64,000 nucleotides of DNA from Hesseltinella vesiculosa (GCA_002104935.1 MCGT01000024.1:333651-397650); one strand, 5' to 3'. Shown: positions 1-12,501, counted from the first letter of the stretch. Translations and numbers: made by a program. The notes: generated by a model not told the origin, from the sequence alone.

Positions 1-578
1 AATGCTACACCTCGCTTGACGAGATCGACATGTTGATTTCCAGAAGGAGACTTCTTCGTTGGTTTCTGACATTTACAAGTATGCCGACAGAAACATCAAG
101 TCCTTCATGAAACATAAAAAATAAAAAAAAGGATGGACCTATGGTTCAGCTAGATTGGCTGATGGCATTGGTGTCGATCGCCATGAAAATGAAAGGTTGG
201 ACTCAACAAAACATGCCACGCACACTGGACGACACATTGAAGCAAATCCAAGCTCCATTTTTATGCTGAAAAATCTACAAATGTCCACAAGTTTGCCATT
301 GGAACTATGGTGCTGCTGTTAGATGACATTCAAGCGACATACGAAAGTATCTGGACGCCAGTTTTGTTGCCATGGGTAAAGCTGAAGTTTACGGAATCCA
401 GTCACTCTTTCCAAAACGCAACTTGATGGCGCACAAGGTGGCTATATCTACCAAGAACTACGAACCGTCGAAAGTCCTATTGATGATTCCCAACGTCACA
501 ACTGGCTAAAAGTGATGGATCTCGTGACAGTCTTATTGAATATGCTGCGAACGCAGGATGAGATACTGAAACACAAAG

Positions 579-738
579 ATGACGGGTGGCCTACGCATGT
601 GCGTTGACTACAGGAAATTGAACGCCGTCACAGGATTCTTTTCCCTTACCGCATATTGACGACATCATCGATGCTCTGGGAGACGCCACGATTTTTTCGA
701 CGTTAGACGATGCCTCTGGATTCTGGCAAGTGCTCATG
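579..738 (+). pseudogene. Ty3/Gypsy reverse transcriptase relic
   Basis: Two adjacent reading frames together match the start of a Ty3/Gypsy reverse transcriptase. The first frame (from 579) gives RMCVDYRKLNAVT. After a one-base shift near 635 the second frame gives FPLPHIDDIIDALGDA and then FSTLDDASGFWQV, equivalent to the family's FPLPRIDDLLD and FSxLDLxSGYWQI blocks. The frameshift and the absence of any continuing RT/RNase H frame after about 740 show it is dead. Sequence at 290-420 weakly resembles an integrase C-terminal segment in shifting frames, so the area may hold scrambled pieces of more than one element; that part is a guess. Confidence 0.72.
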
Positions 739-1115
739 GTCCCCGCCTCAGTGCCCCTTGCTGGCTTTACTCTCGACTTGCACCAATGACCGATTCAGCA
801 CAGCTTCGTTGGCTAGCCCTCCAACCAACACTGACGAGTATCGTTCCATCAACCTCGACACTCCGTCTGTCGGTATTTACCGCCTTTTTGGACACACACC
901 GCCAACCAACAAGCCTGCTGGTATACGCAAGTCTAAACCTATAAGACACGATGGCTGGGCTAGTGACTGATATTTTGAGACACCGACGAGACTCAGGCTA
1001 GTGACTGATATTTTGAGGCGCGTTGTTCCTCTTTTCTTTCTTTTTTTTTTGACCTTGTCAACCTCTCGACATTTACAAATAACTCAAGCCTAGGAAAACT
1101 AGTGATCAAGACACT

Positions 1116-1731
1116 ATGAATGCAGAATTGAAGAGCTACATCAAAAATGCCATTGAAGAAAACTTGCGCGAGTTCAAGCTTGACCTCAAAAGGGAACTTC
1201 AAAACACGATTGATGCCCACCTGGAGATCCTGAAGCAAGAGTTTGTCTCAAAATCCGAATTGCATACCGTGATTCGCACTGAGCCTGCTGCGCCTGCCGC
1301 GCCAGCCAAAAGAACTGGAGATCAAGAAGAAAGCGTCATTTCACGAAAGAGGGTGAAGGTAAGGCCAAAAAAAAAAAAAAAGAAGACGCTTGACTACCGT
1401 TAGATCAGGCACTGACAGTTATAATGAGTAGGAAGCCGTCAATATAGCCATTGCCACTATTGAAATGGGGAATGCAGTGAAATGGGATCTTAACAAACCT
1501 CTGAATCACCCCACCAACGTTGCCTTCAAGAACCAAGTTTGGGAGTCCGTCCAAAACGGAGCTCATGCTGCAGTTTTCAAAGAAAACAAGCTTGCTGCCT
1601 TTGACTGTCTCAATGAAATAGTCAAACAGAAGTTCCATTATCAGCATCGTCTCGTGGATAACCCTCCAACTCCCCAAGAAACATTCAAGCGAGCTGACCA
1701 GCGTAGAAGACAAGGGCTTCGCAAAAAATGA
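1116..1731 (+). CDS. Unrecognised two-exon gene, possibly frameshifted
   Basis: I do not recognise this family. A plausible model is exon 1 at 1116-1358 (81 codons, phase 0, donor GTAAGG at 1359) joined to exon 2 at 1432-1731 (acceptor TAG just before 1432), giving about 180 residues. Exon 1 encodes a charged, probably coiled-coil segment (heptad-like LKSYIKNAIEENLREFK) followed by an Ala/Pro linker and a basic patch RKRVK. Exon 2 is rich in Asn and Lys and ends in RADQRRRQGLRKK. A different frame stays open from about 1680 to 1925 and carries CSCCGT, so the real C-terminus may lie there through a frameshift or an unseen intron. Neighbouring retroelement debris makes a transposon origin possible. 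Confidence 0.35.
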
Positions 1732-1931
1732 GCGTGGTGTACCCATTGTGTTGTCTGCTGGTGCGAAGCGAACAAAAACATTTCACATTGGACTAAAACT
1801 GGGTCGCTTTACCAAATTTGCATTTATTGATAACATTCCCTCATCCGAAAGTAAATTCACTCATGTTTGCTCTTGTTGTGGTACCAAAATTATAATGTAT
1901 GTTCAGTACAGTACAAATTTGAGGTGATGAC

Positions 1932-2445
1932 TTTTTTGCATGAATTTCCCTTTCCACCTTTTCTTTTCTTTTACTTTTTTTTTTCTCTTCCTTTTAGTTG
2001 GGTACGATCCATGTTGAACATTCAATAAAATGCTTTTTACTATGATGTTCATAATGTAGCGTTGAATTAAAATGATTCCATGAGCACTAAGTAACGAGGC
2101 TCGTTGCCATTGTAACGAAAAAAAAAAAACACTGATTGGCTCCACATAGGCTCCTTCATTTCCCATGGCTCTGACATCGTACTTGTGTGCAAAGTGGATT
2201 TGAACGTCCTCTAATATGAAATCCGGCTCAATCTAATATTTACATAGTAGCGGTCCTGGCAGAAAAAAAACTGTGCGCATAGTCATGTTTTCAAAAGTTC
2301 GAAAGTACATAATGAGATATATTCAAAGTCCATGGATGAAGTTTTGACCCTCTGATTCTCCAGTTTAAAAATAGGACGTGCAAAAGTTCAAATTGCTTCA
2401 TTCAGAACAATAAAGCAGAATTCTGTAAAAAGGGGGGGGGGTAAC
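1932..2445. other. Intergenic, no gene seen
   Basis: AT-rich sequence with poly-T tracts and a run of nine G at about 2432-2441, just beyond the stop of the minus-strand cytochrome-b5-like gene. I see no supported gene or RNA here. Confidence 0.5.
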
Positions 2446-2912
2446 CTAGTTGGCAACCTTGCCAATGATATTGTATCTCTTGGAGAAAAAGGCATGCCAT
2501 TGATCAAGAGTTTCGAGTTCCTTTTCGGTGAGCGTGCTATAGTCGGACACACAGTCTTCAGGCTTCAACGAAGACATACCGAGGGCCTGCCAAGCGAGAG
2601 GAAGAAAAAAGAACGGTTTGTTTAGCTGAGCAAGGCCAAAAATAAAAATAAAAAAAACAGGATGGATACTTACGCGGGAAGCATCCTTGCCGGTGAACAC
2701 ATTGTACCCTTTGCCTTTGGAGTAAGAATCTTGGTTCTTGGTCACATCGAAAATGTCGCCCTTGATAGCAACATAGATTGGCAACGAAGGATCAGAGCCA
2801 TCGTATTTGGCAAGCTCTGCAACAGTGTAAGGGGTGGTTTTGGGAGCTTCACTATTGCTTCTTGTTGAGCCGGTGCGTGTGATTTATTTTCTCTTCCTAC
2901 TTACGTAGCCAT
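2446..2912 (-). CDS. Cytochrome b5-like heme/steroid-binding protein (Dap1/MAPR type)
   Basis: Three exons on the minus strand: 2912-2905 (ATGGCTAC), 2851-2674 and 2586-2446, which splice in phase to 108 residues. The product carries the cytochrome-b5-like fold of the membrane-associated progesterone receptor family: YTVAELAKYDGSD, LPIYVAIKGDIFDVT, then the tyrosine-rich heme region SYSKGKGYNVFTGKDASR and the ALGMSSLKPED block, all in family order. MAPR proteins bind heme through tyrosine rather than the bis-histidine of cytochrome b5; Dap1 supports cytochrome P450 enzymes in sterol synthesis. Unlike yeast Dap1, this product has no N-terminal membrane anchor, so it is short for the family and probably soluble. 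The 8-nt first exon is inferred from the splice signals and the ATG only. Confidence 0.8.
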
Positions 2913-3064
2913 TGTGAATGCGTAAAAGATGAAAGGTCAGGAAAAAGAATAAAAACAATCAAAGACAGCCAGCCGGTTGCACCATTCATCCAGCCAATCA
3001 AATGCAAGCCCGACTGAGAAGCCTACGAACACTGGCTGGTGGTTTTTTGGGAAAAATACGTAAA

Positions 3065-3345
3065 TGCTGTAGAGCGTGTTTGACTGATTCAATCGATCTG
3101 ACATTGTGCATGGATACACACACTCATGAATGACGGTGTTACTGAAAAAATTAGGCTGTTTGACAAAGGTCGCTCTGCCTACCCAGCACCGTTTTCGTTT
3201 GACATCTCCGATGCCCCAGCTAAAAAAATCGGAAAAATCGGTCATTTCGACCAAGGGACCCCTCTCGCTGAAATCAAGAGCGACAATCGATTCATCCCAA
3301 ATTTTGCATACAAGTACAAAATGATAAGAGGCGAAGTTTCATGCT
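3065..3345 (+). repeat. Dispersed ~280-bp repeat, copy A
   Basis: This copy aligns by eye with 30405-30690 and 56505-56785. Shared blocks in the same order are CATGAATGA, CTGAAAAAAT, GACATCTCCGA, CCAGCTAAAAAAAT, GAAAAATCGG, a GGGxCC patch, and ATTCATCCCAAAT. Short reading frames through it are not conserved between copies, so it behaves as a non-coding mobile or formerly mobile repeat. No terminal repeats or target duplication could be defined. Confidence 0.7.
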
Positions 3346-3833
3346 CTAGAGGTATCAACTAGCTCTTGGCCGACATGGGTAAAAGCCCAAAAGTCACGCC
3401 TTCCCAAAAGGTGACCAAATGATGAGTGTCAATATTGCTTCTGAAAGTGGATGCTTACACTTAGCTTGATGGCACCATGCTACAGTGACCAAAGAGCTTT
3501 GCTTCATTGGCTGTCGAGATGATGGCAATGTCACAATGTGGGGTCTGGCCATGCATCACTAAAAAAACGACAAACACTGCCTTCTTTTTTTTTTTTGCAA
3601 GATCAATCGTGGTTTCCAATGCGCTGAAAAAAAATGAAAAAGCATCGTGAGGATGCCTGAGCAAACCAACATTTCTATGCTAGAATGAGGAACCAATCAT
3701 TTGACTAGAAGCAGCCACAATGCGCGCGGCCTTTGGAATGATCCCAAAAAAAAAAAAAAAAAAAAAAAAAGGCACCACACTTTTCCTCCTTTTTTTACAT
3801 CTGTTTCCCCCAGAATGCTTATTTGTTAATCCA
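3346..3833. other. Upstream region of FAB1
   Basis: Holds poly-T and poly-A tracts, including an A run of about 24 at 3747-3770, just upstream of the FAB1 start. A short minus-strand frame at 3461-3664 has no recognisable domain and I do not call it. Confidence 0.4.
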
Positions 3834-6800
3834 ATGTCCACAGTGTCCCGTTTTGCATTTGATGATCCCTCTACACTGACATCTTTTAATCTGTACAGTC
3901 AAGAGCCTGTTGAAGACAATGATGAAGGCGTCCTATCCAAGTTTATCTCCAAATTCAAAACCGCTGTCTCGGGTCAACAAGATCTTGCTCAGCGTACACC
4001 CCTTCAACGCCAGCACCAACGCCTATACCAACACGCTTCGTCCTCATCCTCTATACAGTCTTTCAATGAAAAAGCAACCGGTCACAGCGGGTCATCTGCC
4101 TCCTCCATCAAGCAATCCGAATTTACGCTGGTACCTGAACCCGTGCCGCTCGTGAAAACTTCCTCATGCGATAGCGATACTCAATCTGTGATGACCACTT
4201 TCTCTGTCTCCAATTCCAATTCCCTCACTCGTATCCTCTCTCGACTACGTGGCGAAGACCCCAGCAAGGAATTTTGGATGCCGGATGAAACTTGCAATGA
4301 ATGCTTTGAATGTGGCTCGCAGTTTAATTTTTTTAAACGGAAACATCACTGTCGTGTCTGTGGTACGTCTCCCCCCCCCTCTTTTATTTTTTGCAAGGTG
4401 AAGTTGGAATTTAAAAGCTCACTTTTATTTTAGGCCAAATCTTTTGTGGCAAATGTGTGGCTCATGTGATCCAAGGGGAATGGGTGAATCAGAAGAATGA
4501 CATTCGAGTGTGCAACTTCTGCTTTTCCAAGTTTGAACGGCAAGAAGAAGCACGGTCGATCCATGATGCCCTGATGATGTCCAGCAATCGCACATCCCTG
4601 GATCTCGACCTTGCATTATCATCACCTACTGCGCCCGATCAGTCACCCATCGCCATTGTCCCTGATATGCAGATCCCAACCACCTCCCTCAAGGAACATG
4701 TCGATTATGGCGGCCACAGCTCTGTTGCATTGGAGATCCCTGCACGCCCACTCACCCCTCGTCCGAGCACGTCCGTCAACTCATACGATCGTACAGACCT
4801 GGGTCTCAAGAAATTCCTCGCTGTCAACAAGTCGGGCATGCTGCGCCCTCGCTCCCGCATCAACACCATGACGTCGCTCATGATGGAGGCCTCCTCTTCC
4901 TCCACCAACTTGCACTCGCCCATGCCGTTCCGCCGCAACTCATTGACGCTCAGCTCCTCTTTTTATGATGGCGGAGGTGGCACCATTGTACCTTCGGATG
5001 ACCTTGGCTGTTTTTCCGACGAAGAGGACGACTCCAGACATAATCCGCGGCACGTCTTGCACTTTTTGGGAGGATCCCAAGCCAATCTCAACGAACGGCC
5101 CACATCGATGATCATCACCGGCTCTACAGCAGACCTGTTTTCCAGCCAGCAAAACCTGTCCTCCTCGTCCAAGCCGCCTTCCTCTGGCTCGTCCTCGTCT
5201 CATGCAAAATCAGTTACCCAGCAGCTGCCTACGGACGATGAGGATCATGCACTTGTCAACATGAGAGCCGAGCGACGTGAACGGTCCAACAGTGTTCGAC
5301 GACGGCTGTCCATGACAGGCTCTCGATCGGTACGTGTGCGAACCCAAAGCTTCTTGCGCAACGCCCCACCTCTTTCATGGGACCCGACCTCGCCCCATCA
5401 CCCCCCACAACAGCAATACCATCATCTGCACCATTTCCACCAGCACCATCACTTGCTTTCTCAACACCACCATCACCATCACCCGCCGCTACATGCACAC
5501 CAACAGCACCCATCATCTTCGTCTTTGGATACGGCATCTGAAATGGCGGTATCGACTTTCAACAGTGACAGCGACACCGGCGCCGCACCTGGCCTCACTG
5601 TCGAGGACGCCACCCTGTTTTTACCCGATGCTGCCATCATGACCATGGTGCCTCCCGCCGCCATCCGTCCAGCCGCAAGACTTGATGATACCCCACCGCC
5701 GCCTGCTGCCCAGTTCCACCCAATGGCCCTGACTTATTTACAGCGCATGATTGACCAGCTCCTGCAGGATTCGCCCGACGTCACCGACCACATCGACCAA
5801 TGGCAATCAACGCTCATGTCTCTTTTGCTCAAGGTGGCCGACAGCGTGTGCCCAGACGTGCTTGGCGGCGATGAAATGGATGTGCGACACTATGTCAAGA
5901 TCAAGGCCATCCCCGGTGGCCGACCCACGGACAGCTTTTCTGTAAACGGCGTGGTGTGCTCCAAAAACGTCGCCCACAAAGACATGGCACGGAACCTCGA
6001 ACGGCCCAAGATCCTGATCCTCATGTTTTCTTTGGAATGGTCCCGTGGTGACGAAGAAACCCGTCAGCAATTCCAGCCCATCCAGCCTGTCCTCGACCAA
6101 GAGCAGAAATACCTTGAGAAGCTGATCAACCGCATTCGAGTCCTCGAGCCCACAATGGTCCTCGTCCAAGGCAATGTCCCTCGCTTGGCCCTCGAATTCC
6201 TTCGCCTGGCCAACCTCGTTGTTGTATTCAACGTCAAACTCAGTGTGCTGGATGCTGTGTCCCGCTGCACCGGTGCCACCATGGTCTCGTCCTTTTTGCA
6301 GCTTAACAAAGACAAAATCGTCCTGGGCGAATGCGGAAAGTTTGAACTGCTCACTCTGATGCATGAATCTATCCCCAACCGCCGCAAAACCTTTATGCTC
6401 TTCCACGACTGTCCTCCTGAGCTTGGCGCCACCATCATCCTCCGCGGCAACCCCTCGTGCCTGGATGCCGTCAAGCGTATTCTGGATTTTCTCGTCTTTG
6501 TCGTCTACCACCTCAAGCTTGAATCGTCCTATTTGCATGATTTTGCCCTTATGCGTAACGCGCCTCCCTTTGACGGCTCTGGTAAGAAAAAAGGCAGGAA
6601 AAGACATGTGATTGGAAGTTGGCCTAACCTTGCTCGTTTTTATTTTTTTTTTTTTTCCTTGTTAGATGCTTGCGTTGACGACCTGCAGGTGGCTTCCCAA
6701 CCGTCAGGAATGGGTGAAGAAGACCCTTGCTTACAGATTGTGAATGCAATGATTCAAAAATACGAAAATACAATGGTGTGTGCCTCCTGGTGCGTCCGCT

Positions 6801-9800
6801 TCCCACCTCCATATCTGCTTCTACGCCTCAAGGACACCCAAGCTAAGCTGTTTACGCTGATCCATCAGTTTGTCAAGGAAGCTTCTGCTGCGCACCCCAC
6901 AGCCATGAACCTGGTCCTGTCCAATCTGCCGTCAACGTTAGCCAGCATGCCTACGTACTTTCGCAACATGAATCACTTTGTACCTATCACCAAAACCAAC
7001 GAATACGAACAGCTGCTGGAAGAGCATACCCAGCGATGGCGTGCGCTGGACGGGGCTTTTCGCGAAGACCTTGGCCAGGTGTCACCTCTGCTCTATCAAC
7101 AGTGCGTTGTTCTGTACAACCTGGTCTGCACTGTGACTGCTGTGCCCTGTGATGACCCCCAAGTGCGCCGGCTGGATTACTACCGCCCACCATCAGACCT
7201 AACCCTCGGCCAATATGTGGAAGACATGCTTGCATCCATCGACATGCCTTGCCGGTCTGAAATGTGTGATCGCTCCTTACTCTATCACTACCGCTCCTAC
7301 AGCCATGACCACGCCCGAGTCACGGTCAAAGTCGAACGACTTCAAGGCGTACAGTCCACTGCTGCTGCGCCCTCGGATACCCTCAGCACTTGGAGCTATT
7401 GCCGCCATTGCTCCGCCCATACCCGTCTGACCCCATTGTCTCATGGAGCCTGGAAACTGTCCTTTGGCAAGTTTTTGGAACTGCTGCTTTACCAGCAAGA
7501 CCCCCAACCATCACCTTTCCACCGTCCTCATGCAGCCCCTGGTCGCGCTGCTGATCCTCTTGTTTTTGTGTCTCCATCAACACCGCTGCAGCAAGACAAT
7601 GGTGACATCGATGTGGCATCCTCTCTTTCCGACTCTGCCCCCACTGACAACACGCACCAAGCTTCCAGCGATGACCGCACCCGTGAGGATGGCTGCCTGG
7701 AATGTGCTCACGGCCTACTGCGCGACCATGTGTTTTTTTTTTCCATGCATGACCTGGCTGTACGCTTTCAGTATGAACCGATCCAGCCCCTGGAGATCTA
7801 CGCCCCACCAATGCACGTGTACACCAACACGTCGATCTTGACCACCATCAAAGACGACTGGCACGAGTCCATCCGGTCCCAAATCAGCCGGTTCTATGAC
7901 TCCATTGTCGACCGCAACAAGGCATTCAGCTTTGACGTCATCCAGCCTACGAACATCGACCTGTGCAAAGACCAGCTGCAAACCATGTCGCGCGCAGCTG
8001 TGGGTGAAAAAAAGAACATGCTGCAGTACCTCCAGTCAGCCTATGCCACGACGGATCCGACCGACTCCTTACAACTGAATGCCGTGCGCGTGGAACTGCA
8101 AATGAACGTCCTGCACTGGGAAGCCGAATACATCGAGCTGCTACGACAGCATATCAAGCCTCAACGTGAACTAAGGCGCCTGACCTCGTCACACCTGAAA
8201 AAAATCCTCAACACTGGGCTGGAAGTGGATGACGACGACGGCACGACGCTGCCCATGGAAGACACTGCTGACTTGGACAAGCGCGCTACAAGAGTCATCG
8301 AATCTGAGGATTTACCACTGATGGATATCATGGATGTGGACGACGACCGTTGCATGGACAGCCAATCGCTCCTGATGACTGCCCCTCGTCTTGGCTCATC
8401 GCCTACAGCTGGACCGGTCCTATCCACTTTACCGGAGCCCGACGATGACCTGCAGCTTATTGGACCTGGTTCTGATGTGGCCCGTCGCCTCTCCTTAGAA
8501 TTGATGCAGCAGACACATCACGCCACGATCTTTAGCGCTTCTTTGGATCCAACAGCTTCATCTTTGGGCAGTTCAGCCCAGCCTGCCGGTGCCACCGTAA
8601 AGGACCAGAACGCCAAATTGGTCGCTGGACCCAGTGATTTGGTTCTTCCTGAAGACCAACTACTTCGATCCAAGAGCTCGCCGTTGATGACGCGACCCAA
8701 ACGACGCGACGCCCAGCCAACGACCTCTCGTATCCCTCAGCTTTCCAGTACAATGACCATGGCTTCGATCGCAAAGGTAAATGCTAGTTAAAAAAACAGC
8801 GACAGTTTTTTTTTTTGAGTATTGCTGTCTCACTGATCTCTCTTTTCGTTTTTGTCATAGACCGGCCTTGGGGATTTGAAACAGGCTGTGAAAAGCAGCA
8901 AGATCGACCAGCCTCGAGTACAGGGGAAACAGATGACTTCTTCTGCAGCAACAGCAGATCGTCATGCTGACACTAGCTCCAGTGAACACGCACCGCCTGC
9001 CGCTCTTTTACCAACGTCACCGTCCTCATCGTCCAGCAGCAGTAGCCTCGTGTCGCATCTGACTCGCAAACACCACCGCCTACCTTTCCGAATGACAACC
9101 TTGTCCACCACACCCACAGCCAAGCTGACCGAACTAGACCCTCCACCCAGCCCTCACAAGAGCAAAACCACGGCCGAAAAGAAGAATGTGCACGCCCACA
9201 GTGGCATGGAAGACCACACAAGATCGCTGTCGCTCAAAGGCTTCCGCTATCGATACCAAGGCCACAGCTCCTTGTCAGTGAATGACACCAGCCACATCGA
9301 GCCGCAGCACTCCGCCAGCACCGGCCGCATCTACCAGCCATTGCAGCGCTCGGCCACCGAAATCAACACCAGCTCCAAGGCAGCCCTGCGCAATTACTTG
9401 CTTTCTGACTCCAAGACCATGCTTCGCTCCCGCACTGTGCGCCAACGCCTTGCTAGCCGGGCCTCTCTGGAAGTTTACACCACAATTCGAGACATGGTTC
9501 GTGATGAATCCGACGATGAATTCCAGCAGAATGACCAAGACGGCGAAGACGTCCTGCGCCTAGATGACCTGCTTGCTCACGACCTCAAGACACACCATCA
9601 GCAGCAAGTCCCAGCCCATCCATTTGAGCTCCATGGTGCACCTTCGCCCTCGACTTCAGCATCGCTACTGCCCTCGGCTTTCACGCCTTTGCTCTCCCAT
9701 GGCTCGCCCTTCTCATTGACTCTTACCGATGAATTCGACGAAGCCTTCTACCGTGCACAGCAGGACAGCTTTTCGTCTAGCCACACCAAGCACTCTCAGC

Positions 9801-11735
9801 GTCGATCGTCAACCTTGCCTCCAACGTCATCGTCGCTCTCCTCGTCGTTTTCATCGTCACCACACCTTCGGTCCAGCCACCTTTCCCATGGATTACCTCA
9901 TTTGACCTTTGATATGGACGAAGAGCACCAAGGCAAGCCCGACCCATCCACCTTGTCGACACTCGGTCATCATGCTGCCGGATCCACACCCATGGACGGC
10001 AATTCTTTCCAGCTCCAGCACTACAACACCATGCCATTACCCACGTCTGCACCCATCACCAACTCTTTTAGCCTCGGTAAGATGGCAAGTAGCAAGGAAG
10101 GACCTGACTGCCCATTCTTTCTTGTGTAGACTCCTCAGCTGTTGATCTGACCGTACCTGGCAATCAAGGAAATTCGTTCATCAAAGCACTTGCGAACATG
10201 CTGGCTGAACGAGGTCTTGGCAACCTCTTGCCATTGGAGTATCCGCTGTAAGTTTCATTTTATTGGTGTTGAATGAAGCACGTCACCAAGCTCACTCTTT
10301 TTTTTATTGGTTTATTCATCCCTTTGTCCTTGCCAAAGCTCGCCTTTGGAGCACGTGTTCCCCAACTCGATCATTGTCGTCAGCGAAGATGAGCCTAGCA
10401 CAGTGGTGGCTGCAGCATTGACCTCGGATGAATATGTGAACAAGCTGCAGGATATTCGTGACCAGCAGCACCTGGATGACGCCAGCGGCCAAGTGTCTGA
10501 CAGCAGCAAACAAGACGAGGAAAAGTCGCCAGATGACTCGTTTATTGAGCGCACGCTTCGCTCAAAATCAGGGATCCACATGAAGCTGTACTTCACCGAT
10601 GGCACCACCAAGTTCTTTTGCAAGATCTTCTTCGCTGAGCAATTCGATGCTTTGCGTCGAAACTGCGGCTGCGACGAGAATTTCATTGCTTCCCTTGCTC
10701 ACTGTGCCAAATGGGATTCCTCTGGTGGCAAGTCAGGCTCCACCTTTTTGAAAACCGACGGTAAAGAACCCGCTCCAATGATGAAAAAAATGACAGCTCA
10801 CTTTTTTTTTTTTTTTGAAAAAAAAGATGGCCGGTACTTGCTGAAGCAAATCTCAAAGTATGAAATGGATGCGTTTGTCAAATTTGCCCATTCGTACTTC
10901 CAGTATCTCTCTGAAGCATTTTTCCACGAGGTAAACTCTTGTGCGAGCTTGGGATCGTCTGGATTCATATCGTTTTTCCTAGCTACCAACCGTGCTGTGC
11001 AAAATCTTCGGCTTATACCGTGTTGGATACAAGAACATGACGACGGGGAAGTCAACGCGCATGGACATCTTGGTGATGGAAAATCTATTTTATGATCGAT
11101 GCGTGAAAAAGGTAGCAAGCCCATCAACTTGCCGTAGCCTATAACCACTCCCTCTTTTTTTTTTTTTACTTTTTAGATCTTTGATTTGAAAGGATCCATG
11201 AGGAACCGCCATGTACAAGTGACAGGCAAAGAAAACGAGGTGCTTTTGGATGAGAACATGGTGGAATGTAAGCCTAAAGGATACAATGGGTGGAGGACAA
11301 GACTGACATTTTCTTTTTCTTTGGCTTTATTGAAGATCTCCTCCAATCGCCTCTGTTTCTGCGTGCGCATGCCAAGCAGCTCTTGCGCGAATCCTTGCAC
11401 AACGACACACTGTTCCTCTCCCGCTTGGACGTGATGGACTATTCGCTGCTTGTAGCCATTGACGAAGAAAAGCAAGAGCTAGTCGTTGGCATTGTCGGTA
11501 AGTATGAAAACAAGAAGAAAGGAGCATTCTCTGATCGCTTCGTCGGCGGCTAGATTTCATTCGCACATTCACTTGGGACAAAAAGCTGGAAAGCTGGGTC
11601 AAGGATTCCGGCATTTTTGGTGGAGGCGGCAAGGAACCGACCATCATTTCACCAAGGCAATACCGCATTCGTTTTAGAGAAGCAATGAGCCGATACTTTT
11701 TATTGATTCCTGATTTTTGGTCCACTGAAACATAA
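3834..11735 (+). CDS. FAB1: 1-phosphatidylinositol-3-phosphate 5-kinase (Fab1/PIKfyve)
   Basis: Makes PtdIns(3,5)P2 on endosome/vacuole membranes. Eleven exons join in phase to 2,403 residues: 3834-4362, 4434-6581, 6666-8776, 8861-10076, 10130-10247, 10339-10760, 10827-10930, 10983-11111, 11177-11267, 11336-11497, 11554-11735. An N-terminal FYVE finger shows the WxxD motif (WMPDE), [10 protein letters not shown] and paired cysteines. A low-complexity Ser-rich region with a His-rich run (about 5400-5520) follows. Next come the TCP1-like chaperonin domain (about 5880-6560: [25 protein letters not shown]) and a Cys/His-rich Fab1 segment (FPPPYLL near 6800, CAHGLLRDH near 7710). The C-terminal lipid kinase has [10 protein letters not shown], the IFDLKGS motif (about 11177) and [13 protein letters not shown]. 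Large acidic and Ser-rich linkers make it longer than many fungal homologues. The start is the first ATG after the long A run. All domains look intact. Confidence 0.95.
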
Positions 11736-11821
11736 TAGATATCGTTTTTCATACCCCCAAACCGCTCCTTTTGTGAACAAACGCTTTTTTTTCTGTCTTT
11801 TTTTCCCTTTTTTTTTCAATC

Positions 11822-12501
11822 ATGGCCAAAGTCATTCAAGTAAGCATTGACACACGACGTGATATTGATCTTGAAATTCAAAAGGTCTGCGAAGAATTCA
11901 CAGCCGATTCTGTACGAAGTGTAGCTGAACCCATCAACAGCTTTTTGCTCAAGGTAACGTTTTCATTACAAGGCCACCAAGCTTATTTCCTTGACATTGT
12001 GCATCCATTTGTTAGCTCTCCACTAAACGCTCATCTGATGCCAATGCCTCAAACGATCGATTATTGATCCCCTCACGTACGCTGCCACGCAATCTCAAAA
12101 CGCATTTGTTTTGACCGACACTCACGAACTTGTCCTTTCCACCCGTCACAGAACAAGTTGCTCAAGTCATCAATCAATTCAAAGAGGCTATATCCGAGCG
12201 ACTGCCCTACGTTCAATCCAAACTACGCGAATACATCAATGATACCAAAATGGAAGAAATTCTTCTTCAGCCCATCGACGCAAGTGGATGAAAAAGAAGA
12301 GCCATGAGGAAACCTGACCTTTTTTTTTCCGCCTGCTGGCAGATTAATATCCTCGAGGAGTACAAAACATTTCACCAAGCCGTGACCAACATCGATGCTT
12401 CAAAAATCGAGCCGTTACAAGCACCTTTACCAACCGTGGAAGAAATGATGGAATTCATAGCCCAGCAACGACAGCATGACCAGCCCCTTCTAGACGCGTA
12501 G
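11822..12501 (+). CDS. COG3 C-terminal fragment (conserved oligomeric Golgi subunit 3)
   Basis: Exons 11822-11953, 12016-12076, 12152-12279 and 12343-12501 join to 159 residues. The start TRRDIDLEIQKVCEEF and the block SERLPYVQSKLREYINDTK followed by LLQPIDINILEEYKTFHQ resemble the extreme C-terminus of COG3, a subunit of the Golgi tethering complex for retrograde vesicles. Full COG3 proteins have roughly 800 residues; here FAB1 ends only 86 bp upstream, so the N-terminal COG3 domain is absent at this locus. The last intron (12280-12342) uses a GC-AG boundary (GCAAGT donor). Splicing keeps the frame open, so it may be expressed as a small protein, or be a young fragment duplicate. Family assignment rests on my reading of the C-terminal pattern. 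Confidence 0.55.

Noticed and set aside
5807..6607. Long minus-strand ORF opposite FAB1 exon 2
   Set aside because: Antisense shadow of the Fab1 chaperonin domain; no domain of its own.
7715..7760. Possible poly-T intron in FAB1 exon 3 ([12 protein letters not shown])
   Set aside because: The surrounding sequence matches the Fab1 Cys/His region in frame and no donor/acceptor pair is needed.
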